Shown: positions 8,672 through 20,000, numbered from the stretch's first letter. The stretch is DNA of 59,201 bases from Candidatus Woesearchaeota archaeon (GCA_018675975.1 JABGXB010000001.1:1-59201); one strand, 5' to 3'. The notes: generated by a model from the letters alone, not told the origin. Translations and numbers: made by a program.

Positions 8672-9679
8672 ATGTTAAAAATAGGAAAAGTTAAATTAAG
8701 TTCTCCTGTAGTCTTAGCTCCAATGGCTGGTCTTTGTAATGTGCCTTTTAGAACTATTTGTTCAAGATATGGTGCAGGTTTAACTGTTTCTGAAATGATC
8801 AATGTAAATAGTATTTTATCTAATAAAACAAGAGCTTTAAATCAATGTATTACAAGTGATGAAGAAAGGCCTTTGAGTATGCAAATATTTGGAATTGATC
8901 TTAATAAAATTTCAGATGCTTGTAAATTTTTACAAAAGAAGAAAATAATTGATTTTAATGATAAAAAATTGAGTGTAGGTGGTCCAGATATATTTGATTT
9001 TAATTTTGGTTGTCCAGTAAAGCATATAACAGATCAAGGTTTTGGTGCCGCTTATATGAGAGATCCTAATAAAATTTATGATATAATAAAAACCATGTCA
9101 GAATCTACTAAAATTCCTATTAGTGCTAAAATGAGAACTGGTATTAATTCAAATTCAGTTAATTGTATTGAATGTGCAAAAAAAATGGAAGAGGCAGGTG
9201 CTAGTATGATTGCATTACATGCAAGAACACAACAACAAATGTATAGTGGGAAAGCTAATTGGGATATGATAAAGAAAGTAAAAAAAGTTGTTAGTATACC
9301 AGTAATTGGAAATGGTGATATTAAATCTGGTGTGGATGTAGAAAATATGATGGCTCAAACTGATTGTGATGGTGTAATGATTGCAAGAGCCGCTATTGGA
9401 AATCCATTTATTTTTAAACATATAAATCATTATTTAAAAAATAATGAAGTATTAGATTTTCCTTCAATAAAAGAAAAAGTAGATTGTTATATGGAATTTG
9501 TGGAACTTGCAAAAAAATATAATTATTTTAATTTTTCATATTTAAAATTACAAGCAATTAATTTTACTAAAGGTTTATCGGGTTCAAAATTAATTAGGGA
9601 TAAAATAGTAAAATGTAAAAACTTTGATCAATTGATTAATATTTTAAATGATTATAAAAATCATTCTTCTTCTTTATGA
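8672..9679 (+). CDS. tRNA-dihydrouridine synthase (Dus family)
   Basis: A TIM-barrel flavoprotein that reduces uridine to dihydrouridine in tRNA. The FMN-binding start LAPMAGLCNVPFR is seen near residue 20. The catalytic Cys is in FNFGCPVKH, the FMN/tRNA lysine in SAKMRTG, and the phosphate-binding segments are IPVIGNGDI and GVMIARAAIGNPFIF. I chose ATG 8672; an in-frame TTG at 8660 would add four residues but has no support. At about 335 residues it is normal length. The last 19 bases overlap the 3' end of the convergent membrane-protein gene. Confidence 0.93.
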   Translation: MLKIGKVKLSSPVVLAPMAGLCNVPFRTICSRYGAGLTVSEMINVNSILSNKTRALNQCITSDEERPLSMQIFGIDLNKISDACKFLQKKKIIDFNDKKLSVGGPDIFDFNFGCPVKHITDQGFGAAYMRDPNKIYDIIKTMSESTKIPISAKMRTGINSNSVNCIECAKKMEEAGASMIALHARTQQQMYSGKANWDMIKKVKKVVSIPVIGNGDIKSGVDVENMMAQTDCDGVMIARAAIGNPFIFKHINHYLKNNEVLDFPSIKEKVDCYMEFVELAKKYNYFNFSYLKLQAINFTKGLSGSKLIRDKIVKCKNFDQLINILNDYKNHSSSL

Positions 9680-10599
9680 TCTTTTTTATAATTAATCCAA
9701 TTTTTATCTTTTCTTGAATATTTTTTAAATTCATAATATTTTAAAACTTCATTTATTGCTTTTTTATACCAAACTTTATTTTTTTTACTAACTTCATTTA
9801 ATTTTTTTGGATCATAATATCTTACTAAATTTAATTCTAAAAAATTTTGTCTTTCTTTATCTGTAGTATTAAATTGTCTTTGTTGACTTTTTAATGTAAT
9901 TAATTCGATTACAATAAAAATTATTAAAATCCAATATATTATAATTCCAAATTTTATATAATCTAATCTTAGTAAAAAATCTAAAAGTATAATTAAACTT
10001 AAAATTGGACTTGCAAGTAAAGAAATTTTTAATGCTTTTTTTACATTCATATTATTTAATTTAAATAATTGTGATAATGTCATTAAAACAATAAATGTTA
10101 ATAAAATTGTAGTATACACAATAAAAAATGCTTGAGTAATGAGTATTATTAAAATTCCTGGGGAAATTAATAAAAAAATACCATAAATAAAATTATTAAT
10201 TTTATTTTTGCTTATTTGATTTATATTTTTTAAACTAGATGAATTAATTTTTTCAGTTATTTCATTAAATTCTATATCTCCACTTAAGACTTCAAAATTG
10301 TATTTATATATATTTGAAATATATGATTTATTTTCAATTGTTTTTGTAATTTGTTCTTTTGTTATAAATAAATTACTGTCATTTTTATAATTTAATTTAA
10401 AATAAACATTATCTACTGAATTAATGAAATTTTCAATTTCATAACTCATATTGATTACATTTGGAACATTTAATAATATTAATATTACTGAGAACATCAA
10501 AAATATTTTTAAAGAAAATTTAAAGCAATTCATTCTACTTTTAATTAATAAATCCTTATACTTTCTTGGAATTAATGTTCTTTTTAAATCTTCTATCAT
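9661..10599 (-). CDS. DUF1189-like membrane protein
   Basis: A 312-residue protein with one hydrophobic segment near residues 28-48, an extracytoplasmic domain to about 150, three or four further membrane segments (about 155-245) and a charged cytoplasmic tail. The layout fits DUF1189-type proteins; the assignment is by architecture and is not firm. It begins immediately downstream of the HIT-like gene at 10601, apparently in one operon with both HIT-like genes. Function unknown. Confidence 0.7.
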   Translation of the reverse strand: MIEDLKRTLIPRKYKDLLIKSRMNCFKFSLKIFLMFSVILILLNVPNVINMSYEIENFINSVDNVYFKLNYKNDSNLFITKEQITKTIENKSYISNIYKYNFEVLSGDIEFNEITEKINSSSLKNINQISKNKINNFIYGIFLLISPGILIILITQAFFIVYTTILLTFIVLMTLSQLFKLNNMNVKKALKISLLASPILSLIILLDFLLRLDYIKFGIIIYWILIIFIVIELITLKSQQRQFNTTDKERQNFLELNLVRYYDPKKLNEVSKKNKVWYKKAINEVLKYYEFKKYSRKDKNWINYKKDHKEEE

Positions 10600-10600
10600 T

Positions 10601-11266
10601 TTATGGGCTTTTTTCGATTTGAGCTAATTTATAATTTTTTAATAATTTTAATTTATATTTTTCCTGTTTAGTTAATAATAAATTATTTTCATCTTCATCT
10701 TTTTTTTCATGATTTTCATTTTTATGATTATCTATTTTTTTTTCTTCATTATTATTTTCTTTATCTTTTTCAATTGGTTTATCATCTTCAATTTTTTTTT
10801 CTGGAATTTTCTGATTTTTTATTTCTTTTTTTTCATCTTTTTCAATTTTTATTAAATTATCTTTATTTTCTTTTTCAGTTTCTGATACAATAAATGCTTC
10901 ATTTTTTAATTTATCTAAAAATTCATGAAATTCAGGTTGCTTAGTTTCAAATTTTGTATTTAAACCATCTTCTGGTTCTCTTAATATTAATTCAAAATAA
11001 CCTTTTTTTTCTTTTGATGCATTACTACCTGATTTCATTAATATTGTAGTTCCTCTACCTTCATCATTATATGAATTTTCCCAAATCAATGTCGCTGCTA
11101 ATGAGGCCATGGTAAACATTATAGTAAATAACTCTTCACCTAAATCTTCTAAATTAGTTATTTCTTTTTGAGGATAAATTCTAATATGTCCAATACTATT
11201 TGCATTATCTTTTAAGTGAATTGCATAAAAATTTCCATCTTCAAAAATTATATTTTCTTTATTCAT
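10601..11266 (-). CDS. HIT-like protein lacking the histidine triad, charged tail
   Basis: A 221-residue protein. The first 125 residues follow the HIT fold pattern (FEDGNFYAIHL, GHIRIYPQKE, a helix, then GRGTTILMKSGSNAS). Where the HxHxH nucleotide-binding loop should be, the sequence is KGYFELILREPEDG with no histidine. Residues about 140-205 are a Lys/Glu/Asn low-complexity tail. It overlaps the upstream HIT gene by eight bases. The pairing suggests a heterodimer in which neither partner hydrolyses nucleotides; that is inference. Confidence 0.7.
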   Translation of the reverse strand: MNKENIIFEDGNFYAIHLKDNANSIGHIRIYPQKEITNLEDLGEELFTIMFTMASLAATLIWENSYNDEGRGTTILMKSGSNASKEKKGYFELILREPEDGLNTKFETKQPEFHEFLDKLKNEAFIVSETEKENKDNLIKIEKDEKKEIKNQKIPEKKIEDDKPIEKDKENNNEEKKIDNHKNENHEKKDEDENNLLLTKQEKYKLKLLKNYKLAQIEKSP

Positions 11267-11912
11267 TTGCTTTTATCATTATTTTGTCAATATCCTGACC
11301 TTCAAATAAATTTCTTAATTGTGCATTAAGTATTGTTGCTTGAAGTTTAAATCCTTCTGGATCTGTATTATACATTTCAATTAATTGTAAATTTTCTTTA
11401 ACAATTTTTATTATTTGATCTTCAGGTATTGGTTCTTTTTTTTTCCCAATATTTGCAATCATCATGGGATAAATTTGCTTAAATTTTTCATGTGACTCTT
11501 TCCATTTATCTTGATCAAATGTTTTTGAATCTACATCAAATTCTTTAATATATTCTTCATTATCAACTGGCATTATTTGAAGTGCTGCATGTTGTACCAT
11601 TTGACCTGAGATTTGTCCGATTGGTATAAAAATATTATAACTTGTTTTTCCCATTGATTTTTTAATTATTTCAATTAATTTATGACTTATTTTAAACATA
11701 TGATTTAACACTTTTGGAGGTGTTGCTGAAAATAAACTATAATGTTCATTTGGAACAATTGTCATATGACCTTTTGTTGCAGGATTTATTTCTAAAAAAG
11801 CTGTACAAATTTCATCTTGCCAAATTATATTGCTTTCTAATTCTTTTGAAATAATTTTACAAAATGGACACTGTTTCTTCATTGAATCAAATTGTTCTTT
11901 TATACTTGACAT
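11259..11912 (-). CDS. HIT-domain protein with degenerate active site
   Basis: Zinc-binding CPFCKII near the N-terminus, the HIT core (EINPATKGHMTIVPNEHY) and the segment GQMVQHAALQIMP are clear. HIT hydrolases carry H-x-H-x-H here, with the middle His as nucleophile; this protein has H-A-A-L-Q, so hydrolysis is unlikely. I start at ATG 11912, 28 bases from a TTTATAAAC box, giving 217 residues. A longer frame to 11978 would run through that promoter. Its gene overlaps the second HIT-like gene. A nucleotide- or protein-binding role is possible. Confidence 0.82.
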   Translation of the reverse strand: MSSIKEQFDSMKKQCPFCKIISKELESNIIWQDEICTAFLEINPATKGHMTIVPNEHYSLFSATPPKVLNHMFKISHKLIEIIKKSMGKTSYNIFIPIGQISGQMVQHAALQIMPVDNEEYIKEFDVDSKTFDQDKWKESHEKFKQIYPMMIANIGKKKEPIPEDQIIKIVKENLQLIEMYNTDPEGFKLQATILNAQLRNLFEGQDIDKIMIKANE

Positions 11913-12070
11913 TTTATTATATTGACTAAAATTATGTTTATAAATAATAGTCATTTGTATTATATAGATTTGTGACATTTAAGACAATTTATTTATAAAT
12001 ATCCATATTTAAGAATATTAAAACTAATTATAAAAAATACTCATATATAATTATTTAATTTAAAAAGTTA

Positions 12071-12520
12071 TTAAATTTGACCTTTAATAGTCATAATTTT
12101 CACAATTAATTTTTTTGCTTTAGTTTCAAGATCCTTTTCCATATATTTTAAAATTGCTTTATTTAACAAATCGAGAGCCGCATCATATTTTTTTAATTTT
12201 ATTAATAATTCTGAAACAATTATCATATATTCTCCTTTTGGTGCAATTTTAATTAATTGTTTTAATTTATTTAAACTTTCAGAAAAATCATCTTTTTTTT
12301 CTGCAATAATTGAAAGACAAATATATGTATCTTCAAGTCTTTTAGGTGACCACCCAGTTGATAGTTCTGGTTCAATTTTTAGAACGTGATCAAAACACTC
12401 CTTCGCTGGACCTAATTTTTCTTTTTCTAAATAATATTTACCTAATTTATAGTATGAATCTATTGATTTATTATTTACAGCGATTGTTTTTTTCCAAACA
12501 GAAACTTTGCTCTCATCCAT
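12071..12520 (-). CDS. Tetratricopeptide repeat protein
   Basis: A 149-residue soluble, all-helical protein. TPR-type helical pairs are visible, for example SYYKLGKYYLEKEKLGPAKECF (residues about 22-43) and a later KKYDAALDLLNKAI. Such repeats mediate protein-protein contacts. ATTTATAAG 26 bases before the ATG indicates a leaderless transcript. Partners are unknown. Confidence 0.82.
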   Translation of the reverse strand: MDESKVSVWKKTIAVNNKSIDSYYKLGKYYLEKEKLGPAKECFDHVLKIEPELSTGWSPKRLEDTYICLSIIAEKKDDFSESLNKLKQLIKIAPKGEYMIIVSELLIKLKKYDAALDLLNKAILKYMEKDLETKAKKLIVKIMTIKGQI

Positions 12521-12579
12521 AATATTATATTATTTTAATTTCTTATAAATTATGTGTATCTTAAATTGTATCTATTAAA

Positions 12580-13587
12580 TTAAAATATTACATAATCTTT
12601 TTTTTTAAATATAATTTTATCATCGAACCATATTTCTTTTAAATCACAAAAAATATCAATATGAAATTTTTGATTTACTTTTTTATCAATTTTTTTTCTA
12701 TATATATTATGCTTTAATCCGAGTGATATATGATAACCACAATATCTTTCATGTGCACTAATATCTTCTAATGGATTTTCTTTACTAATATTTTTATTCA
12801 TTCCAAAACCCATTTCACGAATCCAAACAATACCATCTTCATTTTCAGATTTTATTAAATTAATAATTTTTTCAAAATCTTTATTTCCATCTTGTCCAAT
12901 TATTGTTCCATTTTTTATATTTACTTTAAATGGACTAACAAAAATTGTTTTATGTTCTAAACTAGGAATTCCTATAATGGATATTGTACCATTTACTGAT
13001 TCTAATTTTTTTGGTTCACTAAATACCTCTCCTATTGGAAAAAGAGAACCTAATTTATTGGAAAAATCACCAATATTGGATTTTGCATCTTCAAAACCTC
13101 CTTCATAAATTAATTCACTCCCGTCATTTGAAATAATTTTAATTTGATTTGTATTTTTTATTTCATTTGTAATATAATTTGATATTTTTTTATATCTATC
13201 AAAATCATATGTTAATGAATTTATATAAGATTCAATATTATTAAAAAATGATAATCTTGCATGTTCAATAACAAAAATTCCTCTATTATTTAAGTCAAGT
13301 CTTATTCTATAGTTACTTAATCTGAAACTTCCTGATTGAATTAAAATTACATAATCTCCTTTATTAAGATTATATAAAAATTCTTTTAATTCATCTTGTT
13401 TAGTTTCATCAAATTTAATAGATTTTAAATTGTACTCTTTTAGTACATTTGAATAAGATTTGAAAAGTAATTTGGATAAATCGCATTTATCATCATATAT
13501 TAAAATCACATTTTGATTTTTATCTATATTTAGATTTTTTTCTATTATATTTTTACAATTTACTTGTGCTTTTTCTAATATATTCAT
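12580..13587 (-). CDS. M29-like metalloaminopeptidase (aminopeptidase T family), divergent
   Basis: A 335-residue protein. The family's metal-ligand residues appear in order: Glu in PIGEVFSEP, Glu in VWIREMGFGMN, His in HERYCGYHISLG and His/Asp in FHIDIF. M29 enzymes remove N-terminal residues with two metal ions. The N-terminal half is more divergent than usual, so the substrate is unclear. It is a single gene, with a TATA-like ATATTTAAAC about 25 bases before the ATG. Confidence 0.8.
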   Translation of the reverse strand: MNILEKAQVNCKNIIEKNLNIDKNQNVILIYDDKCDLSKLLFKSYSNVLKEYNLKSIKFDETKQDELKEFLYNLNKGDYVILIQSGSFRLSNYRIRLDLNNRGIFVIEHARLSFFNNIESYINSLTYDFDRYKKISNYITNEIKNTNQIKIISNDGSELIYEGGFEDAKSNIGDFSNKLGSLFPIGEVFSEPKKLESVNGTISIIGIPSLEHKTIFVSPFKVNIKNGTIIGQDGNKDFEKIINLIKSENEDGIVWIREMGFGMNKNISKENPLEDISAHERYCGYHISLGLKHNIYRKKIDKKVNQKFHIDIFCDLKEIWFDDKIIFKKKDYVIF

Positions 13588-13699
13588 ATTTTTTAGATTT
13601 TTTTTTTGTTTAAATATTTATGTAATTTTTCCATTTGTCTATTTTATTACAATATTATTTAAAAGGAACTGGTGATAAATAAATTCAAAAGAGGATTTT

Positions 13700-16180
13700 A
13701 TGATAATTAATTATATTTATTTAAAAAATATTAGAAGTTATAAGGAATCTAAAATATTTTTCCCAAAAGGTTCAACAGTACTTTCAGGGGATATAGGTTC
13801 TGGAAAATCAAGTGTATTAATTGCATTAGAATTTGCTCTTTTTGGATTTCAATCTAAAAGACTTAGTGGTTCTCATTTACTTAGAAAGGGTGAAAATGAA
13901 GGAATTGTGGAAATATCTTTAATTATTGATGGTAAAGATTTTATTATAAAAAGAATATTAAAAAAAACAAAAGATGGTGTAGTTCAAACTGCAGGTAATT
14001 TAATTGATAATGGACAGGAAATGGATTTAACTGTAACTGAAATAAAATCTAGAGTTTTTGATAAATTAGGATATCCAAAAGAACATTTATCAAAATCAAA
14101 AAATTTTATTTATAGATATACTGTTTATACCCCACAAGAAGAATTAAAACAAATTTTATATGAAGATAGTGAAAGTAGGATTGAATCAATAAGAAATATA
14201 TTTCAAATTGATAAATATAAAAATGTAAAAAATAATACTCTGATTTTAATAAAAAAATTAAAAGAAAAAGTTTTAGAGTTAAAAGGTAGAACTTTTGATC
14301 TAGATGAAATTAAATTAAAATTTAATAAAGTTAAATTAAATTTAAATAATGAAAGAAAAGTATTGGGTATGGAATTAGGTTATGTTGATAATGAGAAAGA
14401 AAAATTAAGTAATATTTTAATGGAAATTAATAAATTTAAAAATATAAAAAATGAATTATTTGCAATTAATACAAAATTAGAACAGTCTTATGATTCAAAA
14501 GACAATTTTAATATTAAATTAAATGAATTATCAAATAAAATTATGGAATTAGAAAATACTAATAAAGTAAATAAAGAAAATGAATTATCTACTGTTTATA
14601 ATGAAAATACATTGGATAATGAAAATGAACTTAGGGCTGAAATATTTAAAATACAAGAACAAATTGCTAAATCAAAATCATTAAAAGAAATTGAATTTTC
14701 AAAAAGAGAAAATCTCAATGAATTAAATAATATTTTTAATGAATTAAATGAAGAACAAAATTCATTAAATGTAAAAATTGATTCTAATCGGAGTAAAATT
14801 TTAAAATTTGATAATTTATTAAAAGAAAAAGAAATAATTGATTTAAAATTATTAAAAGAAGAAAAATTATTTGATGAAATCAATGAATATTATATTAAAA
14901 GAAAAACTGAATTAGAGACTTTACAAAATTCTACTTCTAAAATAATGATTTTAAATAATTGCCCTACTTGTTTACAATTTGTTTCAATTGACCATAAAAA
15001 ATCAATAAGTGCAAATAATAATAAACAAATAATTGAATTGAAAAATACTATTATTGATTTAGAATCTAAAAAACAAGAAAATTTTAATGATATTAAAAAA
15101 TTAAAAATTGAATTAAATCAATTTGAAGAAATTAAAAGTAATTTTTCTTCATTAAAAAATGAAAATGTTATTTTAATTGATAGATACAAATTAAATAATA
15201 ATAAAAAAGAAGATATATTAAATAAAATTGAAAATTTAAAATCTAAATTAGAAATTTCAATTGACACGAGTGAAAATAAATTATCTGACTTTGAAAAATC
15301 AATTCAAGAAAAAAATCAATTATTAGAAACAGTAATAAAAAATAAGCAAAATAAAATTAAAAAACTTCATCTTAGAGAATTGTTTGAATTAAATTTAAAA
15401 CTTATTAATGAAAATAAAAATGAATATAGTAAAATGGAAATGGATTTAAAAAATATTAATAAATTAATTAATGAATTAGAATTAAAAAAAAATAATTTAA
15501 ATTTAGACTTGGTTAATTATGAGCAAATTGAAACAGAAAAAAACAAAATTGAAAATGATATTTCGAATTTAAATAAATCAATTGCTGTTTGTAAAAATAA
15601 TGTTAATACTCATACAATTAATTTAGATGAATTAGATCATAATATTAAAGATAAAGAAAATATTAAAAAAAGATTAGAAAAATTTAATTTAATTATTTCT
15701 TTTTTAAATATTGATTTTATTAATTTAACTGACAATATTGAAAAACATTTATTTAATACAATTCAATTATATTTTGATGAATACTTTTCTTATTGGTTTA
15801 AAATTTTAATTGAAGATGATAATTTATTAGCATCCATAGATGATACTTTTACTCCTCGTATAATACAAAATGGTCACATTATTGATTTTACAAATTTAAG
15901 TGGTGGGGAAAAAACAGCTATTTGTCTTGCTTATAGATTAGCATTAAATAAAGTTATTAATAATCTTGTAAGTAATATAAAAACAAAAAATATAATTATT
16001 TTAGATGAGCCAACAGAAGGTTTTTCTTCATTTCAAATTGATAAAATTCGTGATGTTTTAGATGAGCTTGATTTAGAACAAGTTATTATTGTAAGTCATG
16101 AAAATAAAATTGAAAGTTTTGTAGAAAATGTGATTTATGTAAAAAAACAAAATCATATAAGTGAAGTTAGTTTGGATTAA
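13700..16180 (+). CDS. Rad50-like SMC-family ATPase with zinc hook
   Basis: An 826-residue ATPase. Walker A is GDIGSGKSS (30-38). Long Lys/Glu/Asn-rich coiled coils flank a central hook, CPTC at 421-424. The C-terminal lobe has the ABC signature LSGGEKTA (about 733), Walker B ILDEPTEG (about 770) and an H-loop VSHE. This is the Rad50 plan for DNA double-strand-break tethering with Mre11. Archaeal rad50 usually lies beside mre11, herA and nurA; none is adjacent here. Start: ATG with GAGGA five bases upstream. The stop shares TTAA with the convergent gene. It could also be another SMC-like ATPase with a hook. Confidence 0.87.
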   Translation: MIINYIYLKNIRSYKESKIFFPKGSTVLSGDIGSGKSSVLIALEFALFGFQSKRLSGSHLLRKGENEGIVEISLIIDGKDFIIKRILKKTKDGVVQTAGNLIDNGQEMDLTVTEIKSRVFDKLGYPKEHLSKSKNFIYRYTVYTPQEELKQILYEDSESRIESIRNIFQIDKYKNVKNNTLILIKKLKEKVLELKGRTFDLDEIKLKFNKVKLNLNNERKVLGMELGYVDNEKEKLSNILMEINKFKNIKNELFAINTKLEQSYDSKDNFNIKLNELSNKIMELENTNKVNKENELSTVYNENTLDNENELRAEIFKIQEQIAKSKSLKEIEFSKRENLNELNNIFNELNEEQNSLNVKIDSNRSKILKFDNLLKEKEIIDLKLLKEEKLFDEINEYYIKRKTELETLQNSTSKIMILNNCPTCLQFVSIDHKKSISANNNKQIIELKNTIIDLESKKQENFNDIKKLKIELNQFEEIKSNFSSLKNENVILIDRYKLNNNKKEDILNKIENLKSKLEISIDTSENKLSDFEKSIQEKNQLLETVIKNKQNKIKKLHLRELFELNLKLINENKNEYSKMEMDLKNINKLINELELKKNNLNLDLVNYEQIETEKNKIENDISNLNKSIAVCKNNVNTHTINLDELDHNIKDKENIKKRLEKFNLIISFLNIDFINLTDNIEKHLFNTIQLYFDEYFSYWFKILIEDDNLLASIDDTFTPRIIQNGHIIDFTNLSGGEKTAICLAYRLALNKVINNLVSNIKTKNIIILDEPTEGFSSFQIDKIRDVLDELDLEQVIIVSHENKIESFVENVIYVKKQNHISEVSLD

Positions 16181-16968
16181 TTTTGCGGAGTAATATCTTT
16201 AATTACTTCATGGGCTGGATAATAATTTCTTTTTTTATCCTTTTGATTTTCATTAATTTTGCAAGGTATACCATTAATAGAAACTACTTCCCCAGATGAA
16301 TCATAAATAATCATACCATTTGAATTATATTCACGAGTTTTTTCTTCATCATTACTTTGATTACTTTTTTTTGTTGAATATATTTCCTTTAATAATTCAT
16401 TTGAATTTTCTATTACTCTTTCTGCAAAACCTAATATTTCTTCATCTGTTAATAATAATAATTCTTCTGATTCTTCTATTTTAGAATTTGGATCTAATGC
16501 TTTATTATAATTAATATCTTGTTTTGCAAAATCTAAAATTGTTTGTAACATTATTGTTTTTGGTCTTTCTAAAATAAAATCTCTAACCATGTCTAATTGT
16601 ATTGGAGTAATTTTAGCTTTCAGTTTTTCAAATTGATATCCTTGTTTAGGATCATTTTTAAAATATAAAAATAAATTAGATTCTTTTTCAAATATTTGAT
16701 TTGATAATAACATGTATTCGGCTGTAATTGTTTCTAAAATTGAATCTGGATGACTTAAACCCTTGTAATTTTTAAGACCAAATCTTACATTTTTTAATCT
16801 TTGATCATTATTTTCTTCATCTAAATAATGATGACTATCTTTTAATCCATTAGTACTAGAATATAATGTTTTTATTTGACCTGCAATAAATCTATTTAAT
16901 CGTTTATAATTTGGGTAATTTTGAATTACTTTATCTGCAAATTCTTGGCTAAATACTATATTATACAT
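16177..16968 (-). CDS. Unknown soluble protein (263 residues)
   Basis: Not recognised. No signal peptide or membrane segment. The N-terminal 160 residues are helical with many aromatic and charged residues; about 160-225 is a Glu/Ser/Asn-rich linker. The C-terminus has a short beta-hairpin-like stretch (GMIIYDSSGEVVSINGIPCKI). ACTTATAAAG lies 26 bases before the ATG, so it is a leaderless single gene. It shares its stop bases with the rad50-like gene, facing it. Confidence 0.72.
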   Translation of the reverse strand: MYNIVFSQEFADKVIQNYPNYKRLNRFIAGQIKTLYSSTNGLKDSHHYLDEENNDQRLKNVRFGLKNYKGLSHPDSILETITAEYMLLSNQIFEKESNLFLYFKNDPKQGYQFEKLKAKITPIQLDMVRDFILERPKTIMLQTILDFAKQDINYNKALDPNSKIEESEELLLLTDEEILGFAERVIENSNELLKEIYSTKKSNQSNDEEKTREYNSNGMIIYDSSGEVVSINGIPCKINENQKDKKRNYYPAHEVIKDITPQN

Positions 16969-17011
16969 AATTTTAAGACTAATTTTTTCTTTATAAGTTT
17001 TGTTGTCTTTT

Positions 17012-20000
17012 TTAAGTAGTTATATTTTGTTTTCTAATATATCCAGAAATACAAATACTGCCAAGAATTGTAATCATAAGGGCAATATCTTCAAATTCTG
17101 GAACTGGTGGTGTATATATTGAAACTGAATCTTCAGCAGTTAATGTAACATATCCTGATGCTGAACAAGTTACATTATGTAATACTGTTTGAGCTGTTGA
17201 AAATCCTGTATGATTATATATATAATATGGAGAATTATATGTCATTGAATATTCACTTCCATTTCCATGAAATTCTATATTACATGTTGCACCTGTTATT
17301 GTATTTCCACTAGTGGAATTAGTGTAATTTGCCCTAAATTGAATTTCTTCATTTAAGAACGCATCTCCACTAACATTATCTGTTGTTTCTAATTGTGTTT
17401 CAAGGCCACTTACTAATGAATATCTTAATCCAGATACAACATAAGCACTTCTACTAGTATCATATGTACATTTAATTATGTCAGTTCCTTCAATTTTACT
17501 TGTTGCTTGTATACATTCATCTTTTGTAAAAATAATTTCTCCTGCTTGATCACATGCAGAACTTATATCAGTAATTGAAGTAGTTTCTTTATTTTTAACA
17601 CAAATAGTATTTGCACTAATTGGGGCTGTGATTGTTTTATTGAATTCTGCTAATAAATCAACCCCTCTAACTAATACAGCATTAGCTGTTTTTGTTACAT
17701 TAATATCTGAAAGTTTAATATGATTCTTTGAAAAATTATGTAAATAACTTATAATTGAAACGGGCCCATCTAAAACTTGAATTTGCTTTACTCCTGTATA
17801 ACTTGCTGCAACATTATTATTATTTGATCTGTGACTTCCAATTGCTAATATTCTATTTGTAAATCCAGTACCTTTAATATCAGTAACTTTACCTTTTAAT
17901 TTATCAATTCCATCATAAGTTCCATCTTCATCTGCGTCAATAAATCCAACTTCAAATGTATTATTTACAAATACAGTATTTTCTCCTGTTGCTGCACACG
18001 ATACATTGTAAGTATAAGTTCCATTTGTACTTTTTCCATTATCAAGAGTGTAAGTAAAGTCATCTAAGTCTTCGCTCATTGATACTTCAGTTTCACCTTG
18101 AATATTTAATGTACAAGTTGCACCAGATATTAAATCTCTTTTAAAATTATTTCTATAATTTGATTTAAATATAATATCTTCATTAACTTGCCCTAAATCT
18201 GTAAATGTATGTCCAATTTCTGATGTTGCACGTGATCCAACAACTCCACTATTTTCAACACCATAAATAATAAATTTATCAGTTGAATCTAAATAACATT
18301 CTAAATTTTCTTTATTATTTCTTGCAATAATTTCTATCTTTCTACAACTTTCTTTTTCGAAAATATATTCATCTGCAGCTGAACAATCATCTGTGATATT
18401 TCCAATGGAATTAAATTGAGAATCTTTTAGACATATAGTACTTGTTTGATTTATTTGAGTATACAAAGTTTTTGTGTTTGGAATTAAATTTAAATTTTTA
18501 ATATGAAGACTATCAACTGTTTTATTTATTATGGTATTTTTCATGTTTAATGTTTTTGATCCAAAATTGTGATCAAATTCAATTATTTTTGTTCCTTCAT
18601 CACGAATAGTTACAGTTTTTGCTTCTCTATAAAATGGACTTATTCCATTATTATAATCATCTCCTACAGAAATATTAAATGTTGTAAAGCCATACTTTGT
18701 TATTTGATTTTTTCCTCTAATTCCATAACCTAAACTAAGTGAAATTACAATACTATCACATTCATTTGCATTTGTTTCTCTATCATATAATAATCCACAC
18801 ATTCTAGGTCTGTCAGATCCATCTTTTACTGTCCAAGGATTATTTACATCAAATCCATCTGATTCGAATAATTCTTTTTCTAAAATTTCAGTAGAATTCA
18901 ATCCATTAAAATTTTCAAATGATAATTCAGATATTGGATTTTGTATATTGTGTTTATCAATTAGTTCAGATATTTCTGCTTTTTTCCAATTACCTAATGC
19001 TGTTAATGATTGATTTGCATTTTTTGTATTAGTCATTTCTTCAAAAAATACACCTTCAATATAATATAATGACTCAACTAATTCTTTTGTTTGATTTACA
19101 ACTTCTTCATATTGTGTTGGATATTTTTCTCTATCTATATCACTATATTCAGGAATTTGAACTTTTTTAATTTGGCCAACTAAACCACCAACATCTAATT
19201 CTCCACCAATTTTTCCTTCAACAAATACTTGTAATGCAGAGGCTTTATTTGCATAACCAGCAATACCGCCTACTTTATCATCAGCAGTTATATCAACTCT
19301 GACGTGAACGTCTTTAGCTGCTACATTTTGTGCGTGACCTACTAGACCACCTACATAATCTTGAGCCGTAATTGTTATATTTACAAATGAGTTTTTAATA
19401 TAACCAGAAATATAACCACCAATTCCTCCAACTCTATGCCTACCAGTTATCGTGGAATTCAAAATAGATATTTTTTTTGCAATATAATCTGAAACATCTG
19501 GATTAGCAGAAGCTGTTTTACCTGCAATAACACTTACATTATCTCTACCAATTACTGTTATATTTTTAAATACTGCATTAATTATTGAACCCCCGGCGTC
19601 TATAATAGGAAATAATGCTACATTATCTTTATCAGGAGAATTAATATAAATATTTTTTATAACATAATTATTTCCATTAAAAGATTTATTTGTTTTTGTA
19701 TATCCCACTTCGTCAGAAGACCAATCTGTAAAATCAGTTCCGGAGCAATCAATATTTCCTGTAATGTTTATATCAACATTAGCAATAATTTTATTTTTTA
19801 AATCTGAACAATTGTTAACATTATTTATAACTCCAATAGCTACTGGAAATGGAAATGTTGTTGTTACATTTATTACTTTCGAACTATAATTGACTTTTGA
19901 ATTTTTTAAATATTCAGCTTTTATTTTATAGACTCCTACATTTTTTAATAAAAATCTTTCACTAATGGTTGAATTAGTTCTTTGATATACTATTTCACCT

